Assembly: GCF_030409315.1 (NCBI RefSeq)
Contig: NZ_JAUFPS010000040.1
Coordinates: 62,001-126,000 of the forward strand
Length of the DNA: 64,000 nucleotides
Origin: Mucilaginibacter flavus
GTDB lineage: Bacteria; Bacteroidota; Bacteroidia; Sphingobacteriales; Sphingobacteriaceae
Direction: 5' to 3'
The position numbers and the translations under genes are program-made. Below the pieces are notes generated by a model that was given only the letters and a program-made list of their open reading frames with translations, made no database searches and was not told the DNA's origin. Below are positions 1 through 9,268 of the stretch, in pieces; position 1 is the first letter of the stretch; every line of letters starts with the position of its first letter.

Positions 1-791
1 GGCAAGGCGGCCGAAATACTTTTTTTGTCTTTATCAATGGCATAGCTGCCACGCAGGTACATCACCTTACTGCCAATGGGTAAAAGGGCATAAGCATTAT
101 CGCCGCTACCGGATGGGCCATTAACAAGCTCGCTTTTAAAAGTGAGGTAAGGTACATTAGGGACGGTGTAAGAAACGCCGATAGGGTTGCCAACCGCCCC
201 GGTACGCAGCTTGATATCAAACTGATTTTCGCGCCAGCAAAGGCCCGATGTACCGGCACCATAATAGTTACCTGTATCCTGCCATATCCAGCCCTCTGGG
301 ATAGATTGTGTGCCGAAAATACTGTCATCACCAATAACCCTTCCGTTTATTTTTTTGATGCCTGCGGTTTTAAGCGCGTCGGCCATCAGGGCCAGAATAT
401 GGGCTTCTTTGGTTTGCTCATAGCGCCAGCTGCCCAGGGTTGGGTCGCCAGCCCCCTTAATGATGACATCGCCGTTGAGCGTACCATCGGCAGTAATTTC
501 GCCGCTATAACCTAATTGGGTTTGATACCTAAAATCGGCCCCCAATACGTAAAAGGCGGTAATACTGGTTATTGTTTTTAAGGTTGATGCCGTAGCCAAA
601 CCCATATCCGGACTGGCGGCAAATACCCGCTCGCCGGTTTTGGCATCCAATACCGTTAGCGATAGCGAGGCGTAACGGCACTGGCTATCGGCCTGTAACC
701 GGCTAAATGCTGCTGATAATTTTGATTGAAAATCCTGGGCTTGCAGCCGCCCTGCTAATAAAAATAAACTAACTGTTATTAATCGCTTCAT
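1..791 (-). CDS. dacB: D-alanyl-D-alanine carboxypeptidase/endopeptidase (PBP4, peptidase S13), N-terminal part
   Basis: Translating the minus strand from the ATG at 789-791 gives an open frame that runs off the left edge of the window (about 263 residues seen). Residues 1-18 form a signal peptide, so the enzyme acts in the periplasm. The active-site SxxK motif of penicillin-binding proteins is Ser69-Thr-Leu-Lys72 (STLK). Further on is the stretch GNYYGAGTSGLCWRENQFD, which is characteristic of Bacteroidetes PBP4/DacB. Family members remove the terminal D-Ala from peptidoglycan stems or cut D,D-crosslinks. The SxN and KTG motifs would lie outside the window. The start codon lies inside the last 23 bases of the upstream permease gene on the same strand, so the two genes are probably co-transcribed and translationally coupled. 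The family call is firm; carboxypeptidase versus endopeptidase activity cannot be decided. Confidence 0.88.
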   Translation of the reverse strand, partial: MKRLITVSLFLLAGRLQAQDFQSKLSAAFSRLQADSQCRYASLSLTVLDAKTGERVFAASPDMGLATASTLKTITSITAFYVLGADFRYQTQLGYSGEITADGTLNGDVIIKGAGDPTLGSWRYEQTKEAHILALMADALKTAGIKKINGRVIGDDSIFGTQSIPEGWIWQDTGNYYGAGTSGLCWRENQFDIKLRTGAVGNPIGVSYTVPNVPYLTFKSELVNGPSGSGDNAYALLPIGSKVMYLRGSYAIDKDKKSISAAL

Positions 792-2205
792 CCTCATTCT
801 TGGCATTGCCCTTGGTGACGTAATAAATCGGGATACCTATCAATACAATTCCCAGGCCAAATATCGAATAGTCGCTTTTGTACATCAGCAATAAAATACA
901 AAAAGCTATACCCATTAAAATGTAAATAGCAGGTAGTACCGGGTAGCCAAATGCTTTGTAAGGGCGTTCGGCATTTGGCATTTTAGCTCTTAAAATATAA
1001 ATACCAATAATGGTGAGCACATAAAAAATTACCACCACCAAGGAGATCATATCCAGCAAATCGCCATACTTACCGCTTAAGCAAAGTACTGAGGCCAATA
1101 AAGCCTGAATCCATAAACCAAACTCCGGTACCGATGCTTTGTTAAGCTCACCTGTTCTTTTGAAAAACAGGCCGTCTTTAGCCATAGTATAATAAACCCT
1201 TGCGCCGGCCAATATCAAACCATTATTACAGCCAAAGGTAGAGATCATGATCATCACCGCGATTACATAGGTACCTATGTTGCCAAAAATGACGTGAGAT
1301 GCAGCTACGGCAACACGGTCTTTTTCGGCGGTAGCTATTTCATGTAGGGGTAGCACACCGGTGTAAACAATATTTGCCGATACGTAAATGATGGTTACAA
1401 TCATGGTGCCCAGGAAAAGGCTCATGGCTACATCGCGTTTAGGGTTACGCATTTCGCCGGCTATAAAGGTAACGTTATTCCATGAATCGCTGCTGAATAT
1501 AGAGCCTACCATTGCCGCTGCAATGGCCCCCAACGCTGCGCCCAGGCCTATTTCTTTGAAGCTGCCGTCTTTATTCAGATTATGTAAATGCCATGCGTCG
1601 GTCCAGTTGGCATGCCATACATCGCCTCTAAAAGCCATGAAACCAAATGCAATCAATCCGAATAAACTTAACAACTTGGTTAAGGTAAAAGTGGTTTGAA
1701 TGATTTTGCCACTTTTTACGCCTTTGGTATTGATATAAGTTAATATTAAAATTATACCGATAGATACCAGCTGTGCGGCACTGATTTTAATAAAGCCCGT
1801 TTGGAAAAGGATATTATCCTCGCTAACAGCGGGTATCAAATAAGCTGTAAACTTTGAAAACGCCACGCCAACCGCCGCTATGGTACCGGTTTGGATTACG
1901 GCGAAAAAGCTCCAGCCATATAAAAACGCGATAAGTTTATTGTAAGCTTCTTTAAGGTAAACGTATTGCCCGCCTGCTTTGGGGAACATGCCGCTGAGTT
2001 CGCCGTAACTAAGAGCGGCGGTTAAGGTCATGAAACCGGTGATCAACCAAATGGCTATCAGCCATCCAGCCGAGCCTACGTTGCGCACAATATCTGCAGC
2101 AACTATAAATATACCTGAGCCTATCATGGAGCCTGCTACCAGCATGGTGCCATCAAGCAGGCCAAGCTCATGTTTCATTTTTGATTGTCCGGGGTCGTTA
2201 GTCAT
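769..2205 (-). CDS. APC superfamily amino acid permease
   Basis: A 478-residue protein with about 12 hydrophobic segments. The first contains the APC hallmark GSMIGSGIF (residues 25-33), where unwound helix 1 binds the substrate's amino and carboxyl groups. The family exchanges or imports amino acids across the inner membrane; the substrate cannot be told from sequence. The hydrophilic tail after the last segment is short and charged. The ATG at 2203-2205 directly precedes the conserved N-terminal segment. The 3' end overlaps the dacB start, suggesting one transcript, and the gene is divergent from hppA across a 156-base gap that should hold both promoters. Confidence 0.85.
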   Translation of the reverse strand: MTNDPGQSKMKHELGLLDGTMLVAGSMIGSGIFIVAADIVRNVGSAGWLIAIWLITGFMTLTAALSYGELSGMFPKAGGQYVYLKEAYNKLIAFLYGWSFFAVIQTGTIAAVGVAFSKFTAYLIPAVSEDNILFQTGFIKISAAQLVSIGIILILTYINTKGVKSGKIIQTTFTLTKLLSLFGLIAFGFMAFRGDVWHANWTDAWHLHNLNKDGSFKEIGLGAALGAIAAAMVGSIFSSDSWNNVTFIAGEMRNPKRDVAMSLFLGTMIVTIIYVSANIVYTGVLPLHEIATAEKDRVAVAASHVIFGNIGTYVIAVMIMISTFGCNNGLILAGARVYYTMAKDGLFFKRTGELNKASVPEFGLWIQALLASVLCLSGKYGDLLDMISLVVVIFYVLTIIGIYILRAKMPNAERPYKAFGYPVLPAIYILMGIAFCILLLMYKSDYSIFGLGIVLIGIPIYYVTKGNAKNEDEAINNS

Positions 2206-2361
2206 ATACTTAAAAAGGGTTTAAACCCCTAAACTATTCAAAAACTTTAATATTGACAGGCTATTGTAAAGAAAATAAATTTACTATTTTGCAACCACCA
2301 ATTATACCGTGTTACACTTTAACACTAACAGTACTTTACTTTATAAACCAAATTTGCGACT

Positions 2362-4611
2362 ATGGATTTTTTGAACAATTACTTAATCTATTTAATTCCG
2401 GTTTTTGGCTTGATAGGCATTGCCTTTATGGCTGTTAAAGCCGCCTGGGTTACCAAACAAGATGCAGGCGATGGCGACATGGCCACATTGGCCGGCTACA
2501 TTGCCGATGGCGCGATGGCCTTTTTACGTGCCGAGTGGAAAGTACTGAGCTACTTTGTAATAGTTGCCGGCATCTTATTAGCCTGGAGCGGTACCACCGT
2601 AGCCACTTCAAGCCCGGTTATTGCCGTTTCATTTATTATTGGCGCGTTTTTATCAGCCTTTGCCGGTTACCTGGGTATGCGTATTGCTACCAAGGCTAAC
2701 GTGCGCACCACACAGGCTGCCCGTACTAGTTTGGCACAAGCTTTAAAAGTATCTTTTACAGGAGGAACCGTAATGGGCCTGGGTGTTGCCGGTTTGGCCA
2801 TCATCGGTTTAGGTTCATTATTCATTGTATTTTATACCATGTATGTTAAAAATACAGGCGGAAGCGTAAACGGCGAAGCCATGGCGAAAGCATTGGATGT
2901 TTTAGCCGGCTTTTCATTAGGTGCCGAATCCATAGCGCTGTTTGCCCGTGTTGGCGGCGGTATTTATACCAAAGCTGCCGACGTAGGTGCCGACCTTGTA
3001 GGTAAAGTTGAAGCTGGTATCCCCGAGGATGACGTGCGTAACCCTGCTACCATTGCCGATAATGTTGGCGATAACGTAGGCGACGTAGCCGGTATGGGTG
3101 CCGATTTATTCGGATCGTACGTAGCTACCATGTTAGCTACCATGGTATTAGGTCGTGAAATTGTATCACATGACGCGTTTGGCGGTATTGCCCCCATCCT
3201 GTTGCCTATGGTAATTGCAGGCTTGGGTTTAATATTTTCTATTGTAGGTGCAGCCCTGGTACGCATTAAAAGCGAAACCGACAGCGTTCAAAAGGCTTTA
3301 AATATAGGCAACTGGGCCTCTATCATATTTACAGCCATTGCCACTTATTTTGTAGTACAATGGATGCTGCCAAATGATAGCTTCCACATGGTACGTGATG
3401 AGGTAAATGGCGTTGTTAAGGCCGGTGTTGTTCCGTTTACTAAAGATGGTGTGTTCATGTCGATAGTGGTTGGCCTTGTGGTAGGTACCTTAATGTCTAT
3501 CATCACAGAATATTATACAGCTATGGGTAAACGCCCGGTATTGAGCATTATCCGCCAGTCGTCAACCGGTCATGCAACCAATATTATTGGTGGTTTATCG
3601 GTAGGTATGGAATCAACCGTGTTGCCTATCCTGGTATTGGCATCGGGTATTTACGGATCTTATCACTTTGCCGGTTTATATGGCGTGGCTATTGCAGCTG
3701 CCGGTATGATGGCAACTACAGCTATGCAGTTAGCTATCGACGCGTTTGGCCCTATTGCTGATAACGCCGGTGGCATTGCCGAAATGAGCCGTCTACCCGA
3801 GGAAGTACGTCACCGTACAGACAATTTAGATGCTGTAGGTAACACTACCGCTGCTACAGGCAAGGGTTTTGCTATCGCGTCTGCCGCGTTGACCTCACTG
3901 GCTTTATTCGCGGCTTTTGTGGGTGTTGCCGGTATCGAACATATTGATATTTATAAAGCCGATGTTTTGGCCGGTTTATTTGTAGGCGGCATGATCCCGT
4001 TCATCTTTTCGGCCTTGTGTATCTCGGCTGTAGGTCGCGCCGCCATGGCCATGGTTGAGGAAGTACGCCGTCAGTTCCGCGAAATTCCGGGTATTATGGA
4101 GTACAAAGCCAAGCCCGAGTACGAAAAATGCGTGGCTATCTCTACTAAAGCTTCCATCCGCGAAATGGTTGCTCCTGGCCTGATCGCGCTAATTACCCCT
4201 ATCATTATCGGTTTCGCTTTCGGACCAGAAGTATTGGGTGGTTTATTAGCCGGTGTTACCGTATCGGGCGTGTTGATGGGTATTTTTCAAAGCAACGCCG
4301 GCGGCGCATGGGATAACGCCAAAAAATCGTTCGAAAAAGGTTGCATGATCAATGGCGAAATGCACTACAAAAAATCAGAACCACACAAAGCATCAGTAAC
4401 CGGCGATACCGTAGGCGATCCGTTCAAAGACACTTCGGGCCCGTCAATGAATATTTTGATTAAGCTGATGTCTATTGTTTCATTGGTTATCGCGCCGCAT
4501 TTAAATTCAAAACCAACGCCCGCGCCAACTGCCATGAAACACGAGGTTAAAAAACAGGTGATTGTGCAGGCTTATGTGTCGCCTATTACTAAAAATGAGA
4601 AGAAAGGATGA
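2362..4611 (+). CDS. hppA: K+-dependent membrane-bound ion-pumping pyrophosphatase
   Basis: A 749-residue protein with about 16 membrane segments that couples hydrolysis of pyrophosphate to export of H+ or Na+. The signature DVGADLVGKVE starts at Asp207, followed by the Asp-rich substrate loop (residues 223-243). GNTTAATGKG (493-502) has Ala at the position where K+-independent enzymes carry Lys, which predicts K+ dependence. The ion-gate glutamate usually found in helix 6 is missing: residues 251 and 255 (DLFGSYVA) are Gly and Ala. A Glu instead sits in helix 5 at residue 189 (GAESIALF). From memory, this arrangement is seen in Flavobacterium-type enzymes reported as H+ pumps, so H+ transport is favoured. 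The C-terminal GDTVGDPFKDTSGP is intact. A strong terminator follows the stop, so the gene is probably monocistronic. Confidence 0.96.
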   Translation: MDFLNNYLIYLIPVFGLIGIAFMAVKAAWVTKQDAGDGDMATLAGYIADGAMAFLRAEWKVLSYFVIVAGILLAWSGTTVATSSPVIAVSFIIGAFLSAFAGYLGMRIATKANVRTTQAARTSLAQALKVSFTGGTVMGLGVAGLAIIGLGSLFIVFYTMYVKNTGGSVNGEAMAKALDVLAGFSLGAESIALFARVGGGIYTKAADVGADLVGKVEAGIPEDDVRNPATIADNVGDNVGDVAGMGADLFGSYVATMLATMVLGREIVSHDAFGGIAPILLPMVIAGLGLIFSIVGAALVRIKSETDSVQKALNIGNWASIIFTAIATYFVVQWMLPNDSFHMVRDEVNGVVKAGVVPFTKDGVFMSIVVGLVVGTLMSIITEYYTAMGKRPVLSIIRQSSTGHATNIIGGLSVGMESTVLPILVLASGIYGSYHFAGLYGVAIAAAGMMATTAMQLAIDAFGPIADNAGGIAEMSRLPEEVRHRTDNLDAVGNTTAATGKGFAIASAALTSLALFAAFVGVAGIEHIDIYKADVLAGLFVGGMIPFIFSALCISAVGRAAMAMVEEVRRQFREIPGIMEYKAKPEYEKCVAISTKASIREMVAPGLIALITPIIIGFAFGPEVLGGLLAGVTVSGVLMGIFQSNAGGAWDNAKKSFEKGCMINGEMHYKKSEPHKASVTGDTVGDPFKDTSGPSMNILIKLMSIVSLVIAPHLNSKPTPAPTAMKHEVKKQVIVQAYVSPITKNEKKG

Positions 4612-4632
4612 TTATTCTTTTTGGATATTGAT

Positions 4633-4662
4633 AAAAGCCGCCTGTTGAAGGCGGCTTTTTTT
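4633..4662 (+). terminator. Intrinsic terminator of hppA
   Basis: The stem AAAAGCCGCC (4633-4642) pairs with GGCGGCTTTT (4650-4659) around a seven-base loop and runs into a T tract, 21 bases after the hppA stop. Its presence argues against the upstream TTG start of the next reading frame. Confidence 0.9.
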
Positions 4663-4692
4663 GTTTCGAGCGGAATATTTACATTAGTAACC

Positions 4693-5181
4693 ATGAAATC
4701 AGCTCAGGGCATTAGCCTTAAATACATCGTGATCCTCTTTTTTGCTTTGTTGGGTAATTTTTATATTTTCTTCCTGTCGTCATTCGATATCCCCGAAAAG
4801 ATTCCGTTTACCCCGGTAAAAACCAACGGGCTTATTGTGTTCAGCATATTTATGGTAGCAATTATTTTTTTAATTAAAGAACTGATCAAGCTGCGACCGG
4901 ATTTTACCGTTAGTCATTTAACGCTTTATGGAGTTACAGTTTGTTTAATCACCGAAGTATTTTTCCAAGGATTTTTATGGCGTATTTTTCCTGAAAATAC
5001 ATTTCATACCTTCATCGTCGCAGTAGCCAAAACCTCCATTACATTCTCCATACTCACGTTTTTTACGGCATTTCAATTAAAAACACATAATACACCCAAG
5101 TTGGTGATGTTTATAGTTATTTTAATTGCCGTGACTAATATATTAGGATATATCTTCCCCACACTTTTGCCAAATAAATAA
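4693..5181 (+). CDS. Hypothetical multi-pass membrane protein
   Basis: A 162-residue protein of unknown function. The frame is open from a TTG at 4621, but that stretch lies across the hppA terminator, so I place the start at the ATG at 4693 (MKSAQGISLKY). It has four or five hydrophobic helices (about residues 10-30, 45-63, 76-95, 108-125 and 138-156), with short polar loops and no recognisable motif. The stop overlaps the ATG of the next small lipoprotein by one base, so the two are likely translated together. It may be a Bacteroidetes-specific orphan. Confidence 0.6.
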   Translation: MKSAQGISLKYIVILFFALLGNFYIFFLSSFDIPEKIPFTPVKTNGLIVFSIFMVAIIFLIKELIKLRPDFTVSHLTLYGVTVCLITEVFFQGFLWRIFPENTFHTFIVAVAKTSITFSILTFFTAFQLKTHNTPKLVMFIVILIAVTNILGYIFPTLLPNK

Positions 5182-5540
5182 TGCAAAAGACAGCTTATTA
5201 TCTGCTCATCCTATTTCCGTTAACCGCCTGCAACTTCAAAAGCAAACGCGATTACAAATACACCATCGCCAAAGACAACCATCTGTACATTGAAATTTAC
5301 CGTACAAGCGTTCTCAATAGTTCGGTAGCAGCCTACCTGACAGATTCTTTAACTTTTAGCCAAAACTTAGGGCAATATGACGATGAGAAAGGATATATCG
5401 ACTGCATATTTCGTAATGATAGCGTAATTGCACAACGCAAAGAATACGTGGTCGAAAATGGCAAGCAATTGGATACTATGAAAACCATTAATTTTAAGGC
5501 TTATAGTTTAAAGAAACTTAAACAGCTTAATAATTTTTAA
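5181..5540 (+). CDS. Small hypothetical lipoprotein
   Basis: A 119-residue protein with a short hydrophobic leader ending in a lipobox (LTAC, Cys17), so it is probably lipidated and anchored in an envelope membrane. The mature part is rich in Lys, Tyr and Asp, with no recognised domain. The sequence DYKYTIAKDNHLYIEIYRTS suggests a beta-rich fold. It overlaps the preceding membrane protein gene by one base (TAATG), so the two probably form a pair. The function is unknown. Confidence 0.6.
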   Translation: MQKTAYYLLILFPLTACNFKSKRDYKYTIAKDNHLYIEIYRTSVLNSSVAAYLTDSLTFSQNLGQYDDEKGYIDCIFRNDSVIAQRKEYVVENGKQLDTMKTINFKAYSLKKLKQLNNF

Positions 5541-5554
5541 ATGATGTTTATAGG

Positions 5555-5814
5555 TTAAGAATTATAGATATCTTTTCTATGCCCTAATGAAACAACTTCG
5601 ATCACCAAAACATCGTCGAATATTTCATAAATTACACGATAATCCCCAACTCTTATTCTGAAACCCTCTCTACCTTTTAATTTTTTACACCCACTTGGTC
5701 TTGGGTCATCTACAGCGTGTAAATAGCATCAATTATACGGTCAGCTATATTGTCAGGCAATTTATCGAGTTGTTTTTGCGCAGGTTTAGCAATGGTAATT
5801 TTATAAGAAGCCAT
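5555..5814 (-). pseudogene. RelE/ParE-family toxin, frameshifted
   Basis: From the ATG at 5812-5814 the frame reads MASYKITIAKPAQKQLDKLP and continues to a TAG after about 34 codons. The rest of a RelE fold continues in another frame: VDDPRPSGCKKLKG, then FRIRVGDYRVIYEIFDD and VSLGHRKDIYNS before a TAA at 5555-5557. The span is 260 bases, one short of 87 codons, so a single-base deletion near the ACGCTGTAG stretch explains the break. RelE toxins cut mRNA on the ribosome. The ATG overlaps the antitoxin stop by one base, as in an ordinary antitoxin-toxin operon. A sequencing error is the alternative explanation. Confidence 0.85.
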
Positions 5815-6014
5815 TACTTAGCCCTTCGTTGTTTTACATAATCATCAAATGACATCGACGGCTCATTATTTTTTTTTGCTTCATCAAATAACCGCACGTC
5901 ATCAATATCCTCCAATTCTTCTATCATCCGCTCGTATTCACTTACGGGTATAATCACAGAAACCTTTTCGCCATCTTCGTTTGTAATATATTGGGGTTTT
6001 ACTAAAGTAAGCAT
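5814..6014 (-). CDS. Type II antitoxin, Phd/RelB-like
   Basis: A 66-residue acidic protein with a short beta-strand opening (LVKPQYITNEDGEKVSVIIP), then a helical part YERMIEELEDIDDVRLFDEA and a charged tail. This is the usual shape of Bacteroidetes Phd/RelB antitoxins, which bind their operator with the N-terminal part and wrap the toxin with the C-terminal helix. It lies directly upstream of the broken RelE-type toxin and shares one base with it. The antitoxin itself is intact. It may still act as a DNA-binding protein or neutralise a toxin encoded elsewhere. Confidence 0.8.
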   Translation of the reverse strand: MLTLVKPQYITNEDGEKVSVIIPVSEYERMIEELEDIDDVRLFDEAKKNNEPSMSFDDYVKQRRAK

Positions 6015-6444
6015 AGCTCTAAATTATTTATTAAGTAAATTTAGCAATAAAATATTGTTTCCTAAATCAGATAATGGTCGCAACTTATCGTACAAAAATA
6101 ACTCCTCAAAATAACCTTTGGCAAAACATTAAACACAAGTTGTGTAACTATAAAACCTGCATTTTTATTATCGCATCCGGACCAAGCAGCTCCTCCCCAA
6201 TAAAATACTTTTCATTTTTTGATGAGCAAGCGCTCAAATTAACCCATCGTTAACAAATCATGAGCTTATGACTTCGTTACAACCCAAAAACACGCTTAAT
6301 GTAAGCCATTGATTTTCAAACTTTAATTTGGGAAGTTTCAAAGCGTCCATTGTTACATTTGGCTCTTTATGTTTTCAATAAATTTAAGTACGTTTGGGGA
6401 AATGTGAATTTATATTTTTTTACGACTGATCTTAAAAATTAAAC
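6015..6444. other. Intergenic region with a candidate promoter
   Basis: 430 AT-rich bases between the antitoxin gene (minus strand) and the CAT-type permease (plus strand), so both promoters should be here. TACGTTTG at 6389-6396 fits the Bacteroidetes -7 consensus TAnnTTTG and lies 49 bases before the permease ATG. I see no convincing -33 element, repeat or RNA gene. Confidence 0.35.
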
Positions 6445-8001
6445 ATGAAGTTATTTATTAAAAAACCTATCGCACAACTACTGGCGGCGTCAAAGGAAGG
6501 GGAAAAAACCCTGAAGCGAACGCTTGGCTTGAGTTCGCTTATTGCACTGGGTATTGGCGCTATTATTGGCGCGGGTATTTTTGTGCGTACCGCGGCTGCA
6601 GCCGGTGAACACGCGGGTCCTGCCGTTACTATTTCATTCATTATAGCTGCATCTGGTTGCGCATTGGCCGGTTTGTGTTATTCTGAATTTGCCAGTATGA
6701 TACCAATCGCCGGTTCGGCCTACACCTACTCTTACGCTACCATGGGCGAGCTTATTGCCTGGATCATTGGCTGGGATTTGGTGTTGGAGTATGCATTAGG
6801 TGCCGCAACGGTAGCCATTGGCTGGTCGCAATACTTTAACGAGTTTTTGAACACCTTTTTTGGTTTCCATATACCCTTTCAGTGGTGTCACTCGCCATGG
6901 GAAACCAATATTTCAACAACAGGCATGTATACCGATCAGATGGGCGTACACGGCCTGGTTAACCTTCCGGCTATCCTGATCATCTTCCTGTTAACCCTGC
7001 TGCTAATCCGTGGTACCGCCGAATCTGCTTCGGTAAATAACTTCATCGTTATTGTTAAGGTTGCCATCGTATTGTTGATCATTGGCCTGGGCTGGCACTT
7101 TATTAACCCTGCCAACCACATCCCATACATGATTCCGGCCGATGCGAAACCGGTAGTAACAAGTACAGGTACCATCAATTACTCTGATACCTTTAACCAC
7201 GGATGGCTTGGTGTATTACGTGGCGCAAGTGTGGTATTCTTTGCCTTTATTGGTTTTGATGCCGTATCAACTGCCGCGCAGGAAGCTAAAAATCCGCAAA
7301 AAGATATGCCGAAGGGTATCCTTATCTCTTTGGTATTTTGTACTGTTTTGTACATCCTGTTCTCGCACGTATTAACTGGTATCGCTCCTTACCGCGATTT
7401 CCTTATAGCAGGTAAAGAGGCTTCTGTGACTTACGCTATTAACACTTTCATGCATGGTTATGGCTGGTTGGCTAAATTAGTAACAATAGCTATCCTTGCA
7501 GGCTTTTCATCAGTTATCCTGGTGATGCTTTTAGGCCAAACCCGTGTATTTTATACAATGAGTACAGATGGCTTAATACCAAAAGTGTTTTCACAACTGC
7601 ACCCTAAATACAGTACGCCATATAAATCGCAATGGTTGTTTTTTGGCTTCGTATCTATATTCGCGGGCTTTATTCCCGATCGTATTGTGGGCGACATGGT
7701 GAGTATTGGCACCCTGTTCGCCTTCGTGCTGGTTTGTTTAGGTATTTTTATCTTGCGCCGTACCGATCCAAACATCGTGCGTCCGTTTAAAACACCTGCT
7801 TACATGATTGTTTGTCCGCTGGGCGCGTTAATCTGCCTGGGTATGATTGCCAGCGAAGGCCTTGAAAACTGGTTACGTTTAATTGGCTGGTTGCTTATTG
7901 GCTTTGTTATTTACTTTGGTTATAGCGTTAAACGCTCGCATGTAAGACATGGTAAAGTTGATGGTGCAAATGATCCTATCAATCCTAAATTTGTTGAATA
8001 A
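6445..8001 (+). CDS. Cationic amino acid transporter-type APC permease
   Basis: A 518-residue protein with 12-14 hydrophobic segments. After a 30-residue cytosolic leader comes GIGAIIGAGIFVRT (36-49), the helix-1 substrate-binding motif of the CAT/YfnA branch of the APC superfamily. The conserved AGLCYSEFASMIPIAGSAY and GWDLVLEYALG follow, and FFAFIGFDAVSTAAQEAKNP is the helix-6 region typical of the branch. It should import or exchange amino acids at the inner membrane; the substrate is unknown. It is only distantly related to the other permease in this window. A perfect terminator follows the stop. Confidence 0.9.
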   Translation: MKLFIKKPIAQLLAASKEGEKTLKRTLGLSSLIALGIGAIIGAGIFVRTAAAAGEHAGPAVTISFIIAASGCALAGLCYSEFASMIPIAGSAYTYSYATMGELIAWIIGWDLVLEYALGAATVAIGWSQYFNEFLNTFFGFHIPFQWCHSPWETNISTTGMYTDQMGVHGLVNLPAILIIFLLTLLLIRGTAESASVNNFIVIVKVAIVLLIIGLGWHFINPANHIPYMIPADAKPVVTSTGTINYSDTFNHGWLGVLRGASVVFFAFIGFDAVSTAAQEAKNPQKDMPKGILISLVFCTVLYILFSHVLTGIAPYRDFLIAGKEASVTYAINTFMHGYGWLAKLVTIAILAGFSSVILVMLLGQTRVFYTMSTDGLIPKVFSQLHPKYSTPYKSQWLFFGFVSIFAGFIPDRIVGDMVSIGTLFAFVLVCLGIFILRRTDPNIVRPFKTPAYMIVCPLGALICLGMIASEGLENWLRLIGWLLIGFVIYFGYSVKRSHVRHGKVDGANDPINPKFVE

Positions 8002-8022
8002 TATAAACTGATCTACACAAAC

Positions 8023-8054
8023 AAAAAAGGTTCTGAAAATTCAGAACCTTTTTT
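8023..8054 (+). terminator. Intrinsic terminator of the CAT-type permease
   Basis: A perfect 14-base stem, AAAAAAGGTTCTGA (8023-8036) with TCAGAACCTTTTTT (8041-8054), and a four-base loop AAAT, 21 bases after the stop. The symmetric A/T flanks could also terminate from the other strand. Confidence 0.93.
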
Positions 8055-8094
8055 GTTATCTTATCTTTTTGATACCTGTAGATAACATCAATTC

Positions 8095-9255
8095 ATGAAA
8101 CAGGATAAAAACCTTTGGATATTAGTATTTATTTGCGTTATCAACTCGCTGGGCTTTGGCATTATTGTACCTGTACTTTATACCTACGGCAAGCAATACG
8201 GTGTTACCGGTGAAACACTGGGTGTACTCACCGCGTCTTTTTCCATTGCGCAATTTTTTGCCACACCGGTTTTAGGTTCGTTATCTGATAAATGGGGACG
8301 TAAACCTATCCTGGTGATCAGCCTTGCAGGTACTTGTCTTTCCTTTCTGTTATTTGCCTGGGCAAGTAGTATTTACATGCTGTTTGCTGCCCGAATTTTA
8401 GATGGTTTAACCGGCGGCAATGTCTCGGTAGCGCAAGCCATGGTATCTGATACGGCTACACCGCAAAACAGGGCTAAAAAGTTTGGCATCATTGGTTCGG
8501 CTTTCGGTTTTGGATTTGTGATAGGACCTGCAATTGGTGGTTTGCTCAATAAATTCGGACCAACCGTTCCCTTCTTCTTCGCGGCGGGTATTTCGCTCAT
8601 TGGTACGCTTTGCACCGCCTTCCTGTTAAAAGAAACCAATCCGCCCGAAACTCAAAACCGCGATAGCAAAGTAAACTTTAAACTATCAGCGTTAGTTACT
8701 ACGCTAAAGCGCCCGGTTATAGGCACCGCTGTATTCACAGGCTTTTTGCTCACCATGGCGCAGTTTACCATGATCATCGGTTTTCAAACCTTTAGCGTTG
8801 ATGTACTTAAAATCAACCCTACACAAATAGGCATCCTGTACGCCGGCTTTGGTATTAGTGGTATTGTAATGCAGCTATCGGTACCAGTGCTAACCAAATG
8901 GTTATCCTCCAAATCAACCATCCTGTTGTTATCAACCGTTTTATGTATGGTGGCTATGTTTATTACGGGCCTTACCAATGAATTTATCACCTTTGTAATC
9001 GGCATTTGCATTTACGGTTTGTTTAATGGCTTGCGCAACCCAATGATCAACGCCATCATTTCCGATCATATAGACCACAATGAACAGGGGAAGATTTTGG
9101 GCATCAACCAGTCGTACGCATCCATAGGGCAAACATTGGGCCCGGTAACCGCCGGGTTTGCCGCACTGATATCAGTACATAGTGTTTTCTTTTTATCGTC
9201 TTGCTATATTTTATTCGCACTTTTGTTAAGTTTCCGGTTAAAGTCAAAAGAATGA
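8095..9255 (+). CDS. MFS exporter, DHA1 (TetA-like) family
   Basis: A 386-residue, 12-helix major facilitator. Motif A between helices 2 and 3 is GSLSDKWGRKPI (61-72). The antiporter motif C in helix 5 reads GIIGSAFGFGFVIGPAIGG. Both point to the drug:H+ antiporter family 1, close to tetracycline-resistance-type exporters. The protein should pump small hydrophobic compounds out of the cytosol; the substrate is not predictable and resistance should not be assumed. The MarC gene starts 13 bases after the stop, so the two are probably one transcript. Confidence 0.87.
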   Translation: MKQDKNLWILVFICVINSLGFGIIVPVLYTYGKQYGVTGETLGVLTASFSIAQFFATPVLGSLSDKWGRKPILVISLAGTCLSFLLFAWASSIYMLFAARILDGLTGGNVSVAQAMVSDTATPQNRAKKFGIIGSAFGFGFVIGPAIGGLLNKFGPTVPFFFAAGISLIGTLCTAFLLKETNPPETQNRDSKVNFKLSALVTTLKRPVIGTAVFTGFLLTMAQFTMIIGFQTFSVDVLKINPTQIGILYAGFGISGIVMQLSVPVLTKWLSSKSTILLLSTVLCMVAMFITGLTNEFITFVIGICIYGLFNGLRNPMINAIISDHIDHNEQGKILGINQSYASIGQTLGPVTAGFAALISVHSVFFLSSCYILFALLLSFRLKSKE

Positions 9256-9268
9256 AAACCCTAAAGCC

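Noticed and set aside
4621..4692. Longer N-terminus for the membrane protein starting from TTG at 4621
   Set aside because: The stretch encodes the hppA terminator hairpin, so the first ATG at 4693 is a better start.
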